Notes: generated by a model not told the origin, from the letters alone. Shown: positions 36,876 through 46,385, counted from the stretch's first letter. The stretch: DNA of 64,000 nucleotides from Laspinema palackyanum D2c (GCF_025370875.1 NZ_JAMXFD010000002.1:254797-318796); one strand, 5' to 3'. Program-made: numbers and translations.

Positions 36876-38834
36876 TCAATCCAAAACCTCCACAATCTCC
36901 ACCGGAGCACCATCCACCAACCGATTACTCCCCTCAGTTACCAGTAACTCTCCCGGACTCACCCCTTCAACAATTTCCCGGTGAGAAATTCCTTCAATGC
37001 CGAGGGTAATTTTGCGTTGTTCCACTCGTCCCGTTTCCGGGTTGGCGACAAAAACATGAGGTTGGCGATCGCGAAATACAAACGCCTCAAACGGTGCAGT
37101 AGTAGCATTGGGATTTTCCTCCACCGCAATCCAGGCCGACACTCGCGACCCATGCCGGAGATTCTCACTTCCTTGCTTAATTCGCATCGTGACAGACATC
37201 GCTCGCCCTCCCGGTGTCACTGAAGGACTAACCGAAAACACCTGTCCGGCTGCTCTCGCCAGTTTCGTCAGTTCATCGCTGGTCATTTGTCCGGCAGATG
37301 CCGCGCTCATATCTTCATCTAAAACAATATAAACCCGTTGTCCCGGTCTCACTCGGTCCCCTTCAAAAGCCGGGAGTTCTACATTGACCTCAAATTCTCC
37401 CGGATCAATGACAATCATCGGCACCCGTTCCACAATGTTCTGATATTCCCCACTCGGTTGGACCCGCTGAGGTGACCAATAATCTCCTTCGGTGATATTC
37501 AAATAGGCCAAAACGCCGTCAAAGGGGGCATAAATCGCACTATCTTCTAAGTTGACATCGGCCCGAGTGACCTGAGTCTGCGCCGAGGCAATCCCCGCAT
37601 CTGCTGCATAAATTTGGGCTTGTGCGGACTGAACTTGTCCGGCTACTGCCTTAACTTGGCTTTCGGCGGCGCTGATTTGACTGTGAGCCACGGTGACTTG
37701 ACTTTGTGCGACAGCAATTTCTTGTTCCCCGGCAGTGACTTGGCTTTTCGCCACTTCTACATCCTGGAGTGCAGCGCTCACTTGGCTTTTGGCGGCTTCA
37801 ACTTCTTTTTGAGCGGCGATAATTTGACTGTTGGCGGCTTGGATTTCTTGCTCGGCGGCTTTCACTTCATTTTGGACCGCATTTAACCCCGATTCGGCAT
37901 TTTGGCGTCGATTGGTATAAACATCCAAATCACTTTGAGAAATGACCCCTTCTTGATATAATGTTAGACGCCGCTCTTGTTCTTTAATGGCGAGGTCGCG
38001 ATCGGCTTGGGCTTTTTGAAGATTGGCCTGGGAACGGGCTAAATTAGCGAGGGTTTGTCCCTGTCGCGCTTGAGCTTGGGAGACGTTGGCTTGGGCTTGT
38101 TCCACTTTGGCTTCGGCTTGTTGTACCCCCACTTGGGCTTGTTGGACTCGCGATTGGATTTGAGCCAGATTCGCCCGCGCTTGTTCTACTTTAGAGCGGG
38201 ACTGTTCTAACAAGGCTTGGTTTTGTTCCACTCCGGCTTTTGCCTGTTGGAGATTGGCTCTAGCTTGGTCCAGGTTAGCCAGGGCAACACTGCGCTGGGT
38301 TTGGGCTTCGGCGGTTCCCGCTTGAGCTTGGGTGATATCGGCAGTGAGTTTGCGATCGTCTACTTTGGCGAGTAATTCCCCTTCCCGCACGCGATCGCCT
38401 TCTCGCAAATCTCGCCCTTCTATTTTTTTAATATAAGTAATCGTTCCCGGCACTTCAAAAGTGAGGTGCTTACTTCGCACCGCAGAGGCAAACCCATCAC
38501 TAAAAACCCAGGCTTGAATGGGGGCCGACTGCGCCGGAACCACCCGCACCGGCAATCCCGCTGGTTGTACCTCCGTCGGGGTGGCTTCCTCGGCTTCGGC
38601 TTGAGTATTCAACCGCATGGCTCCCACGGTCCCAAGCCCTGCGATCGCCGCGAACAACATCATGAATCCTAAACTTTTTTTAAGCCAAGATAAAGGTAAT
38701 TTTCGTCTGGATTGGTCCGATTTTTGGCGAGTTTTCCCTCCGGCATCGGGTCCGTTCGGTTGGGCAATTGCTCCGGACTGGGCAACGGGGAGCGACAAGT
38801 TTAGCCCCTCCATATTTTCTAAGCGATCAATCAT
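36876..38834 (-). CDS. RND efflux periplasmic adaptor (HlyD/MFP family), long coiled coil
   Basis: This 652-residue protein has a cytoplasmic start, one membrane helix (SLGFMMLFAAIAGLGTVGAM, about residues 51-70), a barrel-sandwich start (LTFEVPGTITYIKKIEGRDL, DRVREGELLAKVDDRKLTAD), then about 260 residues of coiled coil built from AQA/QSQV repeats (about 170-430), the second half of the lipoyl domain (DSAIYAPFDGVLAYLNITEG) and a beta barrel (VNVELPAFEGDRVRPGQRV). The coiled coil is much longer than in AcrA and should give a long periplasmic hairpin able to span a thick cyanobacterial periplasm. It lies upstream of the pump gene. GGAG lies about 8 nt before the ATG. Confidence 0.94.
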   Translation of the reverse strand: MIDRLENMEGLNLSLPVAQSGAIAQPNGPDAGGKTRQKSDQSRRKLPLSWLKKSLGFMMLFAAIAGLGTVGAMRLNTQAEAEEATPTEVQPAGLPVRVVPAQSAPIQAWVFSDGFASAVRSKHLTFEVPGTITYIKKIEGRDLREGDRVREGELLAKVDDRKLTADITQAQAGTAEAQTQRSVALANLDQARANLQQAKAGVEQNQALLEQSRSKVEQARANLAQIQSRVQQAQVGVQQAEAKVEQAQANVSQAQARQGQTLANLARSQANLQKAQADRDLAIKEQERRLTLYQEGVISQSDLDVYTNRRQNAESGLNAVQNEVKAAEQEIQAANSQIIAAQKEVEAAKSQVSAALQDVEVAKSQVTAGEQEIAVAQSQVTVAHSQISAAESQVKAVAGQVQSAQAQIYAADAGIASAQTQVTRADVNLEDSAIYAPFDGVLAYLNITEGDYWSPQRVQPSGEYQNIVERVPMIVIDPGEFEVNVELPAFEGDRVRPGQRVYIVLDEDMSAASAGQMTSDELTKLARAAGQVFSVSPSVTPGGRAMSVTMRIKQGSENLRHGSRVSAWIAVEENPNATTAPFEAFVFRDRQPHVFVANPETGRVEQRKITLGIEGISHREIVEGVSPGELLVTEGSNRLVDGAPVEIVEVLD

Positions 38835-39366
38835 CCTTGGCTCTCCATTAAATGGGTGGATTTGCGTTCAGCCTATTCTTGAAAAATAGGCAATTTGTGG
38901 GGGTGTTAATTTCAATTTTTGACGCTGACTTTAACTCAATTAGGATTAATATTTGGCCTCTAGCGGAGCTAATGCCTTGAGAAATTTCTGGATAATAGTC
39001 GGGATTCCCTGGGTTGAGGATGACTCGCCGCTTTCGGAAATTTTATAAGACTGGGTAAAGTGGAGTCCGATTTATCGAGATATGAGGTAAACTCAATCCG
39101 GTTAATTTTTATATGCGTGGGCAATTCAGGCGTTTGTTCTTTAAATGGCAATCGCAAAAATTACTCAGGTTTGGGAAAGCCTGTACCTAGACAGATGCCG
39201 ACTCTCATTCCTGGGTCACTTACTGCGCGATCGCAAGCGGGTCAACTTCCACTCTGGGGTAGGGTTTCCTGCCACAGGTGGGCGATGCCGATGAAGACGC
39301 GAGTTCATGCTCATGTTTATAATAATACGAGTAACTGCTCATGTTTGTCAACGCTCTGGGGGAAAA
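38835..39366. other. Divergent intergenic region, efflux adaptor versus TetR regulator
   Basis: This 532-bp spacer separates the divergent adaptor gene (minus) and tetR gene (plus), with no other gene seen. Only the tetR side shows a recognisable promoter and direct repeat (see 39299-39347). Confidence 0.5.
39299..39347 (+). promoter_or_regulatory. tetR promoter with direct-repeat operator candidate
   Basis: TATAAT (39318-39323) is a perfect -10 box about 45 nt before the regulator's start; no good -35 is seen. It is flanked by two direct repeats of GAGTnnnTGCTCATGTTT (39301-39318 and 39329-39346), 28 bp apart, one ending at the -10 and one covering the likely start site. This is where an autorepressor would bind. 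Confidence 0.55.
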
Positions 39367-39999
39367 ATGGAAGAAGAATTCTCAAAAGTAGAAGGGATGA
39401 GGCGTCAACCGCAGCAGATGCGGGCGATTAAGCGCGTGAATCAGATCCTAGATGCGGCAGAAGACTTGTTTGCCGAAGTCGGATATGAAGGGGCCACCAC
39501 CAATGCGATCGCCGCCCGCGCTGGGACCTCCATTGGCTCCCTTTATCGTTTTTTTCCCGATAAAGAATCTATTCTCAAAGCACTCGCCACCCGCTATTTA
39601 GATCAAATGCATGAAATGTTTTTCCAGTTACATTCCCCCGAAATGGCAACCTTACCCCTAGAGGTTTATATTGAACGAGTAATGAACGCATTTGATGAAT
39701 TAATCAGTGCACATCCTGGCTATCGAGCCGTTTTTTTCAAATCCCGCGCCGCTTGCCCAGAAGTCCAAGAAATGGATTCGGATTTGTGCGCTCAATTTGC
39801 CGGTAAATTAGCAGAGTTTTATCGATTAAAAGCGCCCCATCTTGATGCCTCCACTGGCGAACTCATCGCCTTGGTTGTTGTAGAAGCAGTCCGCAATTTG
39901 CGGAGACTCTCTCTGACCCGAGATGACCCATTTCAGCACCGAGTCACTCAGGAAATTAAAAAACTATTATTGGCCTATTTGCAGCCTTATTTAAGTTAA
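39367..39999 (+). CDS. TetR/AcrR-family regulator
   Basis: The protein has 210 residues from the ATG at 39367, which follows GGGGGA; the upstream in-frame start at 39307 would overlap the promoter. The DNA-binding domain is AEDLFAEVGYEGATTNAIAA (start of the helix-turn-helix) and RAGTSIGSLYRFFPDKESIL (recognition helix and end), about residues 28-70. The ligand domain (about 75-210) is helical with a TetR_C-like part (HPGYRAVFFKSRAACPEV). It is divergent from the adaptor/pump genes across 532 bp, so it most likely represses them and itself. The inducer is unknown. Confidence 0.92.
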   Translation: MEEEFSKVEGMRRQPQQMRAIKRVNQILDAAEDLFAEVGYEGATTNAIAARAGTSIGSLYRFFPDKESILKALATRYLDQMHEMFFQLHSPEMATLPLEVYIERVMNAFDELISAHPGYRAVFFKSRAACPEVQEMDSDLCAQFAGKLAEFYRLKAPHLDASTGELIALVVVEAVRNLRRLSLTRDDPFQHRVTQEIKKLLLAYLQPYLS

Positions 40000-40031
40000 G
40001 AAATGGGGGAGATAGGGAGGATGAGGGAGAT

Positions 40032-40201
40032 GTTTGTAGTAACGACTTCAGTCGTTGCTCTTGTGTCATGGCAGACGCCATGACACTTACCATTCTGGGA
40101 TTAAGCACCTGTTTTGGGACTGGAGCGATCGCCTCCAAAGGAGCGCGTGACTTGGCGTGACGCCAAGTCACGCGGTAACGACTGAAGTCGTTACTACGAA
40201 C
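40032..40201. repeat. Composite palindromic island, 170 bp, inverted ends
   Basis: The left end is a reverse copy of the AACGACTTCAGTCGTT palindrome (40032-40056) and the right end a forward copy (40177-40201), so the island has 25-bp inverted ends. Inside are GTGTCATGGC-AGAC-GCCATGACAC (40063-40086) and GCGTGACTTGGCG-TGA-CGCCAAGTCACGC (40145-40173), the latter with a 13-bp stem. No coding sequence. Confidence 0.92.
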
Positions 40202-40326
40202 ATGGACCCCATCCGCCCCATTCACGCAATCCCCGTTTCCTTAAGAAAAATTTTCAACTCAGGGGATCCCAAAAGGGGGCGATCGCGATTAAAATCTTGT
40301 GTAGATCTACCCGAGGAGTTAACGCA

Positions 40327-40935
40327 ATGGAGTCTCTTGCATACATCCATCTTGCTGAAGCCTATAATGAACCCTTAGAAATCCCCTCAATCCAGGTAAA
40401 CTGGCCTAAGAAAGGCTGGGGAAACCGGATCGGAGCACTTGCCCTGGGTGCCGTCACCTCCTTCCTGGCAATGGGTTCTCCCGCAGTGGCGCTGATTCGT
40501 CCTGGAGATGCCGGTTCAGAAATTACCCAACTGCAATATCGTTTGCAGGAACTGGGCTATTTTACCCCTGAAAAATCCGGTTACTATGGCGACTTTACCA
40601 AACACGCCGTCATGGAGTTTCAAGCCAAAAACGGATTAACTCCCGATGGAATTGTTGGTCCCCAAACGAAAGCTGCCCTGGAAAAAGACTATCCCCAAAC
40701 TCCAGAACCAACCACTCAGCCAACAGTCCGAATCGGCACTACTGGCGGAACGGTTTTAAGAGTACAACGGCAGTTAAGCTCATTAAAATACTTCGATTAC
40801 CAGAAAATGGATGGTGTTTTTAATGAAGAAACTGAAGCAGCTATTAAACAGTTTCAAAAAGACTACGGTTTAGAAGCCGATGGTGTTGTGGGGTTAAAAA
40901 CTCACACAGCCCTCCGCAACTATACTGGCTTATAA
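40327..40935 (+). CDS. Peptidoglycan-binding (two PG_binding_1 domains) exported protein
   Basis: The protein has 202 residues from the ATG at 40327, which has GAGGAG 8 nt upstream. A 35-residue cytoplasmic or leader start is followed by a hydrophobic segment (IGALALGAVTSFLAMGSPAVA), a signal peptide or anchor. Two PG_binding_1 domains follow: GDAGSEITQLQYRLQELGYF to DGIVGPQTKAAL, and GTTGGTVLRVQRQLSSLKYF to DGVVGLKTHTAL. It should bind cell-wall peptidoglycan in the periplasm. There is no catalytic domain. It stands alone. Confidence 0.9.
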   Translation: MESLAYIHLAEAYNEPLEIPSIQVNWPKKGWGNRIGALALGAVTSFLAMGSPAVALIRPGDAGSEITQLQYRLQELGYFTPEKSGYYGDFTKHAVMEFQAKNGLTPDGIVGPQTKAALEKDYPQTPEPTTQPTVRIGTTGGTVLRVQRQLSSLKYFDYQKMDGVFNEETEAAIKQFQKDYGLEADGVVGLKTHTALRNYTGL

Positions 40936-41100
40936 GGGGATTGCAAAAAATATAATCATCCAGATGTTCGTAGTGACTCTTTGAGGAGTCATGTTTAAAG
41001 AAACCCCTAAAGGGGGGACGTTGAACGTTTTGGCGGTTTTATTTTTGGGAGTTCCCTAAATCCGTTCCCAATTCCTGACAGGAGTTACGCCTTCGGGTAT

Positions 41101-41120
41101 GGCGCACGCCTCTGTGCGCC
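41101..41120. repeat. Hairpin, GGCGCAC stem
   Basis: GGCGCAC-GCCTCT-GTGCGCC, a 7-bp stem in the space between the convergent peptidoglycan-binding and HEAT-repeat genes. No T tract on either side. Confidence 0.6.
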
Positions 41121-41151
41121 AAATTTCTCACGGATAAAAGTCAGCCTGATT

Positions 41152-42660
41152 TTAAGTGGAAGGGTCTTGAAAACTGGAGGGACTGTAATACCCACAGCGT
41201 TCTTGAATAGAGGCGATCGCATCCAATAAATATAAATCTCCCGTGGTGAATAAATCCTCCCACAACAGCGGTACAATTTCTCCTTCTCCTACCTGGGCTA
41301 ACACTTCCGCGACCTGTTGACGCACTAAACTATTTCCTTCCTTCAAGGTATAGAGTAAGGCTTCGACTGCTACAGAATTCCCTAGATTTCCTAATGCTTC
41401 TATTGCCGTTTTTCGCACGGAATAAGTATTATCAGTTAAAGCGACATTTAGCAAAGATTCTACGGCCCGATCCGACCCTATTTGGCCTAATATTTGAGCG
41501 GCTTTTTGCCGAACAAAGCTCGAACTATCTGACAGATTTTCGAGGATTTCATCTAGGGGTTTAAATAGCTCGATCGCTGAGTTTTGGTCATTCCCACCCA
41601 GGGGCGCGATCATCGCGGCATGGATGCGATCTAACCCTTGCTGAGCGCGGAGTTTCACCCATTCATTCGGGTCTGTTAAGGCGGCAGTGAGGGCATTTTC
41701 CGCCGCAGTCGTGCCAATTTCCCCTAGGGCGATCGCCGCACTTTCTCGGACTAAATACTGGGGATGATTTAACGCCGAAATCAGTTGATCAACCACTGAA
41801 TTCTGAGCAATTTTAGCTAATCCATAGGCGGCGCGAGTGCGAACAAATTCGTGAGAATCGCCTAAGGTATTCAGCAATGCTACAATGGTTTCTGCATTGC
41901 CAATTTCTCCTAAGGCATCCGCTGCCGCAATCCGGATATTGGTGGCCGAATGATTTAATGCAGCCAAAATGGTATCAAGGGCTGGCCGATCGCCCAGTTT
42001 CCCCAAGGCGATCGCCACACTCCACCAAGTGGGCGAATAATCTTGATTAGAAAACACTCTTTTAAGCGCAGTAATCGCTACCGGCGTGGCAATTTTTCCC
42101 AGGGCTTCTGCTGCACTTAAAGGTACGGTGCGATCCGAGTCTTCTAAGGCTAAAATCAGCGCATCAATTCCTGTACTATACCCCAAATTACCCAAAATTT
42201 CTGCGGATTTTTGGCGAATGCTGGGCATTTTATCATTCAGTCCTTGAATCAGCGGAAATACCACGGCTAATGAGGCGATCGCCCCTAACGCTTCTACTGC
42301 ATTTTCCCTAAGCCGATAATCCGGCTCATTTAAAGCTTGTTCTAAATAGGGAATTGCAGAATTAGAACCACTGATTCCAAACAGTCGAATCTTCAACTTA
42401 GGTGGCAATACCTGGCGATCAAGCAATTCTAATCCTTCTTCCTGAAACGGTGTTTTAACCGAACCCGCTAGTTTTGTCCCCAGTTGTAAATCCAGTTCAA
42501 AGCCTAATTTCACCATCCGAATGGCTTCCGTGCGATCGGCCACCTTTGCCAGCATCTTCGCAATGGAATCAGTCCATTGTAAGCGGTTGAGATAGTCGCG
42601 TTTTAGAGTTTCATCACTCAAATACGGAAGCTGGCTTAGGAGAGTTTGAGCAGATGGCAT
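41152..42660 (-). CDS. HEAT/PBS-lyase-like repeat protein
   Basis: The protein has 502 residues from the ATG at 42660; a TTG at 42720 would add 20. It is made of about ten HEAT-like repeats of about 31 residues (for example LRENAVEALGAIAS, VRTRAAYGLAKIAQ, VRESAAIALGEIGT, VRQKAAQILGQIGS, VRKTAIEALGNLGN). The N-terminal 100 residues are helical but not repeats. Such alpha-solenoids bind other proteins; relatives with E/F-type repeats are phycobilin lyases, but their lyase residues cannot be verified here, and a general scaffold role is as likely. No signal peptide. The nearest neighbours give no hint. Confidence 0.88.
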   Translation of the reverse strand: MPSAQTLLSQLPYLSDETLKRDYLNRLQWTDSIAKMLAKVADRTEAIRMVKLGFELDLQLGTKLAGSVKTPFQEEGLELLDRQVLPPKLKIRLFGISGSNSAIPYLEQALNEPDYRLRENAVEALGAIASLAVVFPLIQGLNDKMPSIRQKSAEILGNLGYSTGIDALILALEDSDRTVPLSAAEALGKIATPVAITALKRVFSNQDYSPTWWSVAIALGKLGDRPALDTILAALNHSATNIRIAAADALGEIGNAETIVALLNTLGDSHEFVRTRAAYGLAKIAQNSVVDQLISALNHPQYLVRESAAIALGEIGTTAAENALTAALTDPNEWVKLRAQQGLDRIHAAMIAPLGGNDQNSAIELFKPLDEILENLSDSSSFVRQKAAQILGQIGSDRAVESLLNVALTDNTYSVRKTAIEALGNLGNSVAVEALLYTLKEGNSLVRQQVAEVLAQVGEGEIVPLLWEDLFTTGDLYLLDAIASIQERCGYYSPSSFQDPST

Positions 42661-43068
42661 ATTGGTCAACACTGATGGTGGGGCCTGGAGTGAATGGAAA
42701 AGAGTAATAGAAGACTTCAAAAAAAGTGATTAAAGTTAGCTTATTAAGTCTATCCCTTTTTCGCATCTAACCGCCGCTAAATAGAACACAAAATTGGCTA
42801 ATTGAACCCAAAGTTTTCAGCCGAGGGCATTTGGGTATCTATTAAATAATCGGGCAAGCTACAGGATTTGGGTACGAGAATGGTTGCTAATTGGGGATTC
42901 GTTTGTGAAAAAACCAGACTTCTAACCTAAACGCGACGGACTTTTCGGGATAAACAGAAAAAGACTGTAACCCTAAACTTGAGCGTGAAAGCCGTTGGTG
43001 GCAATTGCAGGTATCCTGGAAAGTTGATGGCGATCGCCCCAGATGAAACGAACCCGAGGACAAAATTA
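42661..43068. other. Intergenic region between divergent HEAT-repeat and surE genes
   Basis: About 400 bp with no gene and no clear promoter. The surE frame is open back to 42979, but the SurE fold starts at 43069. Confidence 0.4.
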
Positions 43069-43749
43069 ATGACCCTGATTTTAACCAACGATGATGGAAT
43101 AGAAGCCCCTGGTATTCAAGCCCTTCTGAATGCCGTGGGCGATCGCAAAACCGTGATGGTGGCACCCCGAGAGGGATTATCGGGATGTGGTCATCAGGTG
43201 ATTACCGATCGCCCCATTCACGTTGATCGCCGGTCCGCCAGGGAATATGCGATCGGTGGAACCCCTGCCGATTGTACTCGCATCGCCCTCTCTTGTCTCT
43301 GTCCCGATGCCGCTTGGGTCCTCTCGGGGATCAACAATGGCGGGAATCTCGGCATCGATGTTTACCTCTCCGGAACCGTTGCCGCAGTCCGAGAAGCTGC
43401 CATCCACGGCATTCCCGCCGTCGCCATTTCTCAATATCGCAAAGGCGGACGCCTGGTGGAGTGGGAACGAACCACCCAATTGGCGATCGCCGTCTTGCAG
43501 GAATTATTTGATCGCCCTCTTGAACCCGGCACCTTTTGGAACGTGAATCTCCCCTTTCTTGAACCCGACGAACCGGAACCGCAGATTGTATTTTGTCAAC
43601 CCTCGACTCAACCTCTGCCGGTTAAATATCGCATCGAAGACGAGTATTACTATTATGAAGGGGTTTACGGCTTGCGCGATCGCACCCCCGGTACCGATGT
43701 CGATGTCTGCTTTTCCGGGAATATCGCCGTTACCCTTTTGGGATTGTAG
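43069..43749 (+). CDS. surE: 5'/3'-nucleotidase SurE
   Basis: The protein has 226 residues from the ATG at 43069, with GAGGA about 10 nt upstream. It begins MTLILTNDDGIEAPGIQALL (metal ligands D8 and D9). The other ligands and site residues are in PREGLSGCGHQVI and SGINNGGNLGIDVYLSGTVA. The protein is somewhat short but complete. It removes phosphate from nucleoside 5'- or 3'-monophosphates using a divalent metal. The gene is 74 bp upstream of the CSP41-like gene on the same strand. Confidence 0.95.
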   Translation: MTLILTNDDGIEAPGIQALLNAVGDRKTVMVAPREGLSGCGHQVITDRPIHVDRRSAREYAIGGTPADCTRIALSCLCPDAAWVLSGINNGGNLGIDVYLSGTVAAVREAAIHGIPAVAISQYRKGGRLVEWERTTQLAIAVLQELFDRPLEPGTFWNVNLPFLEPDEPEPQIVFCQPSTQPLPVKYRIEDEYYYYEGVYGLRDRTPGTDVDVCFSGNIAVTLLGL

Positions 43750-43823
43750 GACGACTGCAAACAAAAAAGGGCAGTCTCTTTCTACGGTACAATAAGCCTT
43801 GACAACAAAAAAGAGTAACAATC

Positions 43824-44756
43824 ATGCGGATATTAATGATGGGTGGTACCCGGTTTATCGGGGTTTATCTCACTAAAATTTTAGTTGAACAAGGACATTC
43901 CGTTGTTCTTTTCAATCGCGGGAATAAACCCGCCCCAGTGGAGGGAGTCGAGCAAATTCACGGCGATCGCACCGATGAATCTCAACTCAAAGAGAAACTC
44001 GCCTCCGAACAATTTGATGCCATTTTCGACAATAACGGACGGGAACTCAGCGATACCAAACCCCTGGCTGATTTGTTTAACGGCAAAGTTAAACATTTTG
44101 TATATATGAGTTCGGCAGGGGTCTATCTCAAGTCCGACCAAATGCCCCATCGAGAAGGGGATGCCGTTGACCCGAAGAGTCGGCATAAAGGCAAAAACGA
44201 TACGGAAACCTATCTTTCCCAGCAGGGATTACCGTTTACGTCTATTCGTCCGACCTATATTTATGGGCCTCAGAATTATAATCCCTTAGAAGGGTGGTTT
44301 TTTGACCGGATCGTCCGCGATCGCCCCATCGCCATTCCCGGAAATGGGTTTCACATTACCCAACTCGGTCACTGTTACGATTTAGCCAATGCAATGGCAG
44401 CAGTCCTGGGTAATGAAACGGCGATCGGGCAGATTTATAATATTTCCGGCGATCGATATGTCACCTTTGACGGATTAGCCCGCGCCTGTGCAGAAGCAGC
44501 CGGAAAATCCGAGGTAAAGCTGATTCATTACGACCCCAAACAATTTGATTTTGGCAAACGCAAAGCCTTTCCGATGCGGGTACAACACTTCTTTGCAGAT
44601 GTCAGTAAAGCCATGCAAGACCTGAATTGGCAACCCCAATTTGACCTAGTTTCCGGGTTAAAAGATTCTTTTCAAAATGATTACTTAGCCAACGGTGCAG
44701 ACAAAGCAGAAATAGACTTTTCGGTAGATGATGAAATTATCAATACCCTAAGTTAA
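43824..44756 (+). CDS. NAD-dependent epimerase, CSP41-like
   Basis: This 310-residue atypical SDR begins MRILMMGGTRFIGVYLTKIL (Rossmann GxxGxxG variant) and has FDAIFDNNGRE, FVYMSSAGVY and PTYIYGPQNYNP. The classical YxxxK is not obvious (DTETYLSQQG at that place), as in the chloroplast stem-loop RNA-binding proteins CSP41a/b, which this resembles. Plant relatives bind and protect chloroplast RNA; cyanobacterial members are likely ancestors. A role in RNA metabolism is from family knowledge; enzyme activity is uncertain. It ends at a palindromic island. Confidence 0.85.
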   Translation: MRILMMGGTRFIGVYLTKILVEQGHSVVLFNRGNKPAPVEGVEQIHGDRTDESQLKEKLASEQFDAIFDNNGRELSDTKPLADLFNGKVKHFVYMSSAGVYLKSDQMPHREGDAVDPKSRHKGKNDTETYLSQQGLPFTSIRPTYIYGPQNYNPLEGWFFDRIVRDRPIAIPGNGFHITQLGHCYDLANAMAAVLGNETAIGQIYNISGDRYVTFDGLARACAEAAGKSEVKLIHYDPKQFDFGKRKAFPMRVQHFFADVSKAMQDLNWQPQFDLVSGLKDSFQNDYLANGADKAEIDFSVDDEIINTLS

Positions 44757-44771
44757 TGCCGAGTTTATGAT

Positions 44772-45006
44772 GTTCGTAGTAACGACTTGCTGTCGTTTCT
44801 TTCTTAAGTTCCTAGTAACGACTTGCTGTCGTTTCTTTCTTAAGTTCGTAGTAACGACTTGCTGTCGTTTCCGGGTTCGGAGTATCAAGATAAACCGACG
44901 GGAATTTAAAGGATCTTTTAGCAATGCCGGTTGTGACTACTGGAGATAACGACTGAAGTCGTTACTACGAACACCGCAGCGAACGACTGAAGTCGTTACT
45001 ACGAAC
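44772..45006. repeat. Palindromic island: 3 reverse and 2 forward copies
   Basis: Reverse copies with the variant centre (AACGAC-TTGCT-GTCGTT) start at 44772, 44808 and 44844 (36-bp period). Forward copies with the standard centre are at 44948-44972 and 44982-45006. As at 26735 and 40032, the outer copies face each other. It lies between convergent genes. Confidence 0.93.
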
Positions 45007-45010
45007 GGGG

Positions 45011-45051
45011 AATAAATAAAAAAATAGAGGTGTATTTATTACACCTCTATT
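45011..45051 (-). terminator. Intrinsic terminator of the DUF4168 gene
   Basis: A 12-bp perfect stem (AATAGAGGTGTA, 45023-45034, with 45040-45051) and, read on the minus strand, a tail of TTTTTATTTATT. It starts 43 nt after the gene's stop. Confidence 0.9.
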
Positions 45052-45093
45052 ACCGAATTATTAATCGTAACTCAGTAATATATGCGGAGCATT

Positions 45094-45615
45094 TTATTGT
45101 TCCATGAGTTGTTCTAAGCGGGTTCTGACTTCTTGTTGAAGTTCGGGATTTTTTTGAATGGCACTCCCGATTTCATTCAGGCGTTCCATATTGAGTCCAA
45201 GACTGGCGATCGCTTGCTCTTGTCTCGCCTGAGACTCCTCTTGAATTTGCTTACCTTCTTCCATGATTTGAGCAAATTTTTGCTGTTCTTCTGGAGAAAT
45301 ATTGAGTTCTGATTGAGCGGCAGGATTACCTTGTCCTTGAACGGTAGCTTGATAAATTTCTGCAAACCGTTCTTGGCTAAACCCTTGACCTTCGATGGTT
45401 TGTACTATTCTTTCTTGAAACTGTTGCTCAATGGTCAACAGTTGGAAGATAGCCCGGGAAAACTTATCAAGTTCTTCATCATTAATTTGAGAGGAATCTA
45501 AAGTTTCCATCGGAGTCTGTGGCGAGTTTTCCGGGGTTTGTGCGTAAGCGGGTGGGAGCATTCCAATCAGCAGTAATACCACTATGGAACTCGCAGTTAA
45601 AACTCGTTTTAACAT
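45094..45615 (-). CDS. DUF4168 exported protein
   Basis: The protein has 173 residues from the ATG at 45615, chosen because GGAGA lies 8 nt before it; an in-frame ATG at 45630 is the one that contains this GGAG. A signal peptide (MLKRVLTASSIVVLLLIGML, cut near AYA-QT) is followed by a helical, Gln/Glu-rich protein with the DUF4168 pattern (LDKFSRAIFQLLTIEQQFQE, GFSQERFAEIYQATV, SPEEQQKFAQIM). Periplasmic. Function unknown. It has its own terminator. Confidence 0.88.
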   Translation of the reverse strand: MLKRVLTASSIVVLLLIGMLPPAYAQTPENSPQTPMETLDSSQINDEELDKFSRAIFQLLTIEQQFQERIVQTIEGQGFSQERFAEIYQATVQGQGNPAAQSELNISPEEQQKFAQIMEEGKQIQEESQARQEQAIASLGLNMERLNEIGSAIQKNPELQQEVRTRLEQLMEQ

Positions 45616-46385
45616 TTCAAATTTCTCCATTATCACTCTTGATGGTACTGTGTCAGGGTTGTTCACGCTTGACAAAGCTAGACCTGTCACAGGTTGTGGT
45701 GTTGAGTGGGGTCTCAACTACTGGGTGTGGCAAACTTAGGACAGCCCTAAAAAACAGGATTACTCACAGATTGTAAATATCTGCTGCTGTAGTACAAGCG
45801 GAAATAGGGGCTTGCAGGGCATGAGGAGCTTAATGGGGTCAAGTTCCCAGACGTGGGGAATCACGCAAACGAGCTTACCCTCAAAGAAGCGAATGGAATA
45901 CCCAAACAACACAAGATACCAGATTAAATAGGTTGCCTTTTTAACTCGCTCAACCAGTATAGGTTAAACTTTATTTTGGGAAACTGTCAAGTCTATCCTC
46001 ACGGGTTTAGAAATGGATGACAGAGCATACCTCCAAAAGCACAGTCCCCTGCCTATCCTAGATAGCATCCCCTGGGGGGGAGCAACTTTGAAGGTTTGTT
46101 TTAAGGTGGCATTGCCCGAGATTTGGGTGATTCGATGAGAATAAAATATCGAACTACCGCTGGCGGGTCTGAATTTATTCCCTAGTTTAGCGATGATCAA
46201 AATAAAGCTAATCCCTCTATCGATAGATCGTTTCCCTATCCGATGGAGCAGGTCTCGATCGCCCTGGACTTAGTTGAACAGAGTTGAACAGATTGATGGA
46301 ATTATGGCAGACCTTGTTCCATTTTGACTCGCGGGATCTATATCTATAGGAATAAAATTCACCTGAATTAAACCTTGATTAAGGA
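45616..46385. other. Intergenic region, about 770 bp
   Basis: Nothing I can assign. A 67-codon minus-strand open frame without a start codon (45760-45963), reading among others RVKKATYLIWYLVLFGYSIR, looks protein-like and may be a gene fragment, but it has no recognisable family. No repeat of the main families is present. Confidence 0.4.

Noticed and set aside
45760..45963. 67-codon minus-strand frame reading RVKKATYLIWYLVLFGYSIR
   Set aside because: It has no start codon, ribosome site or recognisable family; at most a gene fragment.
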